Part shown: positions 61,748-64,000 of the stretch, one piece after another | Layout of the letters: the number at the start of each line of letters is the position of its first letter | How positions within the stretch are numbered: the first letter of the stretch is position 1 | Assembly (NCBI RefSeq): GCF_036014015.1 | Contig: NZ_CP107905.1 | Location: forward strand, 3,658,001 to 3,722,000 | Length of the DNA: 64,000 bases | DNA from: Streptomyces sp. NBC_00457 | GTDB lineage: Bacteria; Actinomycetota; Actinomycetes; Streptomycetales; Streptomycetaceae | Direction: 5' to 3' | The notes under the pieces: generated by a model | The model's database searches: none | Told to the model about the DNA's origin: nothing | Seen by the model: the letters and a program-made list of their open reading frames with translations, nothing else | Position numbers and translations under genes: made by a program

Positions 61748-61778
61748 TCACCCACGCAAGATCAAGGATGGTCTGGGG

Positions 61779-62417
61779 ATGCAGAGCCCCACTTCCGCCC
61801 CACGGGCCACAGGACGCCCGCGCAGCGCCGCCGCGGACACCGCGATCCTCGCGGCCACGCGGGAGGCCCTGGTGGAGCTGGGCTGGTCGAAGCTCACCTT
61901 AGGAGACGTGGCGGCGCGGGCGGGGGTTGCGAAGACGACGCTCTATCGCCGCTGGGCCGGCAAGAACGAACTCGTGGTCGACGCGGTCGCCGAGCTCTTC
62001 GACGAACTCGAACTCCCCGACCGCGGCAGCCTCGCCGCCGATATCGAGGGTGTGGTGCTGCAGTTCGCGGCGATCCTGGCGCGGCCGGAGGCGCAGAGCG
62101 GTCTCATGGCTGTGATCTCGGAGTCGACACGGGACGACGCGCTGCGCGGGCGCATCCGCGAGTCGATCGTCGAACGGCAGAAGCGGCTGGTCCTGGAGGG
62201 CCGCTCCCGCGCCCAGTCCCGCGGCGAACTCCCCCCGGAGACCGACCCACTCGATGCCGCCCGAACCGTGGACCTCATCTTCGACATCGTCGCCGGCTCG
62301 GTGGTCCACCGCTGCCTGGTGAGCTCGGAGCCGGCCGACGCGGCATGGGTGCGCAGCCTGACGCGCGTGCTGCTGCTGGGACTTCCGGGGGCCGCGGACG
62401 CGGACGGGTCCGTGTAG
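61779..62417 (+). CDS. TetR-family regulator with a TTA codon
   Basis: This is a 212-residue regulator. The N-terminal helix-turn-helix (ILAATREALVELGWSKLTLGDVAARAGVAKTTLYRRWAGKNELVVDAV) is typical of TetR. The C-terminal ligand domain (LQFAAILARPEAQSGLMAVI, AARTVDLIFDIVAGSVVHRCL) is of the TetR_C_33 kind. Codon 41 is TTA (61899-61901), so translation should depend on the bldA leucine tRNA and be developmentally timed. The ATG at 61779 lies about 15-25 bases from the IS left end. The native promoter has therefore probably been displaced or replaced. Confidence 0.92.
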   Translation: MQSPTSAPRATGRPRSAAADTAILAATREALVELGWSKLTLGDVAARAGVAKTTLYRRWAGKNELVVDAVAELFDELELPDRGSLAADIEGVVLQFAAILARPEAQSGLMAVISESTRDDALRGRIRESIVERQKRLVLEGRSRAQSRGELPPETDPLDAARTVDLIFDIVAGSVVHRCLVSSEPADAAWVRSLTRVLLLGLPGAADADGSV

Positions 62418-62515
62418 CCGAAACGCAGTAGTCAAAACGTAATGAGGAAAGCTGCATTCCGTCGGTAAGATGCTTCCGCCAACGCTTTACCCTGTGAGAA
62501 ATGTCAGGAATGAGC

Positions 62516-63241
62516 ATGAGATTACGAAAGGCTCTCGCGGTCACCGCCGCGCTGCCGGCGCTGCTGGTGATATCCGCGTGCAGCGGCGATTCCGACGACT
62601 CGGCCGACAAAAAGGCGTCGCCGAGCGCGAAGACCTCGCCGACGAGCGCGGACGAGAAGGCCGCGGCCGAGGCGAAGCGCATCGGGGCGATGGACCCGCA
62701 GTCGCTGGAAAAGGCGGCGATCTCCGGGAAGAGCACGGGCTTCGAATTCAAGAAGATAGCCGAGGCCGACGCGGTGGCGGGACAGGACATGGAGGCCGAC
62801 AAGCCCGAGTGCCAGCCCCTCGCGAGCCTCGCTGGCGGCTACACCCACATCAAGGCGGTGAGCACCGAACACCGCTCCCTGGATCCCTCGCAGGCCACGA
62901 ACGCCACCGTCGGCTCGATGTGGCTGGCCTCCCACTCGGAGAAGAACGCCGAGCGCGTCATGTCCGAACTGCGCACGTCTCTGAAGAAGTGCGCCAAGGG
63001 CTTCAAGACACTGGGCCTGACCTACAAGAACGTGAAACAGCTCAAGGACCCGTCCCTCGGCGACGAGGCGGTCGGCTACCGCATCACGAACGTCGTCGCC
63101 AAGCAGTCCGTGCCGATGACATACACCATCGTCCGCAAGGGCGGGGTGATCGCCGCTTTCTACGGGGTGAACATGCTGACACCGGAGAAGAGCGCGATTC
63201 CGGAGGCGGCGATCGAGGCGCAGTTGGAGAAGCTGGGCTGA
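62516..63241 (+). CDS. Secreted lipoprotein, function unknown
   Basis: This is a 241-residue lipoprotein. The signal sequence LRKALAVTAALPALLVISAC ends in the lipobox ISAC, followed by an acidic and Ser-rich linker (SGDSDDSADKKASPSAKTSPTSA). The mature domain (IGAMDPQSLEKAAISGKSTGFEFKKI to LGDEAVGYRITNVVAKQSVPMTYTIVRKGGVIAAFYGVNM) resembles Streptomyces PknH-sensor-like or LpqN-type lipoproteins in layout; I cannot assign it more precisely. The ATG at 62516 has AGGA six bases before it; ATGs at 62501 and 62510 are alternatives. A decayed paralogue follows. Confidence 0.82.
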   Translation: MRLRKALAVTAALPALLVISACSGDSDDSADKKASPSAKTSPTSADEKAAAEAKRIGAMDPQSLEKAAISGKSTGFEFKKIAEADAVAGQDMEADKPECQPLASLAGGYTHIKAVSTEHRSLDPSQATNATVGSMWLASHSEKNAERVMSELRTSLKKCAKGFKTLGLTYKNVKQLKDPSLGDEAVGYRITNVVAKQSVPMTYTIVRKGGVIAAFYGVNMLTPEKSAIPEAAIEAQLEKLG

Positions 63242-63341
63242 CGACATAATTCCGGTTCTCGGAGAAGTTGTCCACAGACGTCAGGGCGAGGGAATGACCG
63301 ACATCACCGATCCAATTTGCGTACACGCGTAATCGACTGTT

Positions 63342-63476
63342 CCAACTCGCCAACGAAGGCTACCTACTGCGGCCGCCATCCTGTCCAGCGCTCTCCTGAT
63401 ATCCGCCTGCAGCGAAGAGGGACAAGGTCGAAGGCCTGAAGGTCCGACACTGGGCGATGAAGCCGTTGGTTACCGC
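63342..63476 (+). pseudogene. Decayed paralogue of the upstream lipoprotein gene
   Basis: One open frame without a start codon encodes a signal-like stretch ending LLISACSEE, then after about 15 residues PTLGDEAVGYR. Both pieces match the preceding lipoprotein (LLVISACSG and PSLGDEAVGYR), but about 130 intervening residues are missing. It looks like a tandem duplicate that lost its start and its central part. The rest of the 350-base gap 63242-63591 has no gene. Confidence 0.7.
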
Positions 63477-63540
63477 CAACATGCCGGACCAGAATCGGGC
63501 GGCGATCCCCCTCTGAGCGGGTACGCGGGAATGCAAAACG

Positions 63541-63581
63541 AAGGGGCCTCCCCGGTGCTTTGTGCACCGGGGAGGCCCCTT
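63541..63581. terminator. Bidirectional terminator
   Basis: An 18-base perfect stem (63541-63558 with 63564-63581, arm AAGGGGCCTCCCCGGTGC) with a TTTGT loop and a CCCTTTT run after it. It separates the lipoprotein remnant from the convergent gene at the window end. Confidence 0.92.
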
Positions 63582-63591
63582 CCCTTTTCAC

Positions 63592-64000
63592 TCAGGTGAC
63601 GTGCCCCGATTCCACCGGGTACTCCGGCGGCCAGGGCTTGCTCGCGTCGTACAACGACGTCCGGTCGACCATCAGCTTGTACTCCGCCTCCCGCCAGGAC
63701 GGGTGACCGCCGACGACGAAACTGTCGCCGTCTTGCTCCAGCATCCAGGTGTAGGCGGCGTCCTCCGCCGGAATGCCGTGCCGTTCGCTGAGCACGGCGA
63801 ACTCCTCGGCGGTCGCCCGTCGGATGTGGAGTCCGTTCCCGTAGAAAGGCTTCAGGAACATCAGTTCCACATGCCCGATATAGACCTCGACCCTCGTCGT
63901 AGTCCGGTCCTCGCGCAGGGCCTCACTGGTCAGGAAGAGCTGGCGGTGCGAGGGGTTGAACCCGCTCACTTTGAAGAGCCGCCCCTCTCGGACGAAATCC
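63592..64000 (-). CDS. Hypothetical protein (partial, start outside window)
   Basis: The frame stays open to the window edge. At least 135 residues are visible, and DFVREGRLFKVSGFNPSHRQLFLTS continues upstream of the in-frame GTG at 63969, so that GTG is probably internal. The visible part (RVEVYIGHVELMFLKPFYGNGLHIRRATAEEFAVL, YTWMLEQDGDSFVVGGHPSWREAEY) is soluble. It resembles small Streptomyces conserved hypotheticals, but no function can be assigned. Confidence 0.75.
   Translation of the reverse strand, partial: DFVREGRLFKVSGFNPSHRQLFLTSEALREDRTTTRVEVYIGHVELMFLKPFYGNGLHIRRATAEEFAVLSERHGIPAEDAAYTWMLEQDGDSFVVGGHPSWREAEYKLMVDRTSLYDASKPWPPEYPVESGHVT

Larger units (their letters stand above)
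59937..61765. mobile_element. IS200/IS605-family element with divergent tnpA and tnpB
   Basis: The element carries an intact HUH transposase (tnpA, plus strand) and an intact tnpB (minus strand), back to back. Subterminal hairpins lie at 59946-59965 (right end, beyond tnpB) and 61730-61747 (left end, beyond tnpA). Both are followed by GTCAC read away from the element body on the respective strand. No inverted terminal repeats or target duplication are expected or seen, as is usual for this family. The outer limits are approximate; the left end could lie anywhere from 61752 to 61768. Confidence 0.85.

Overview
The window is high-GC actinobacterial DNA and almost certainly a Streptomyces chromosome core segment. 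Supporting signs are the codon bias, frequent GTG starts, leaderless genes with TAGGCT/TAGGAT -10 boxes, a TTA codon in one regulator, and gene content: the GlgE pathway, a ROK regulator, DctA with a CitAB-type two-component system, and a pfkA/pta-ackA/pyk cluster. No rRNA, tRNA or CRISPR was seen. Apart from one IS200/IS605 element, nothing looks recently acquired.

Layout. 1-300: GC-rich repeats and a terminator-like dispersed repeat. 302-3890 (minus): an operon for an ABC-2 exporter plus a NarL-type two-component system. 4097-11378 (plus): four ABC half-exporters forming two heterodimeric pairs, behind a promoter matching the RecA-independent DNA-damage (PafBC) consensus. 11595-16107: two tandem secreted M4 metalloproteases with matching promoter blocks, then a DUF1990 protein. 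16111-28336: glycogen/alpha-glucan metabolism (glgP, glgE, treS, pep2, glgB), interrupted by a secreted S8 protease. 28344-34979: a carbohydrate ABC importer with two Gfo/Idh/MocA dehydrogenases and a divergent ROK regulator. 35001-38646: a HelD-like helicase, a structured RNA region with opposed promoters, a MerR-thioredoxin pair and an Lrp regulator. 38686-40486: an epimerase-like protein and an aldo/keto reductase. 40602-44483: dctA divergent from its likely sensor/regulator pair. 44684-47865: a second sugar ABC importer with a DasR-like operator. 48201-54963: an HTH regulator, then pfkA, pta, ackA and pyk. 55005-58091: a small hypothetical gene and a DUF6230/DUF6114/acidic-protein envelope operon. 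58741-59724: a YbbN/CnoX-type thioredoxin. About 59937-61765: an intact tnpA/tnpB element. 61779-64000: a TTA-containing TetR regulator immediately beside the IS end, a lipoprotein, its decayed paralogue, and a partial gene at the edge.

How the genes work together. TreS and Pep2 turn trehalose into maltose-1-phosphate, GlgE extends glucan with it, GlgB branches and GlgP degrades the product. The transport operons feed glycolysis and acetate overflow (PfkA, Pyk, Pta, AckA).

The most unusual signals are: complementary loss of motifs in the third and fourth ABC half-transporters, which should leave one ATP site; the DNA-damage-type promoter of that operon; the same dispersed repeat inserted in two of its reading frames; face-to-face promoters and a twin-loop RNA at the helD locus; the uncharacterised DUF6230/DUF6114 operon with a dyad-rich upstream region; and a TnpB element inserted against a regulator start codon.
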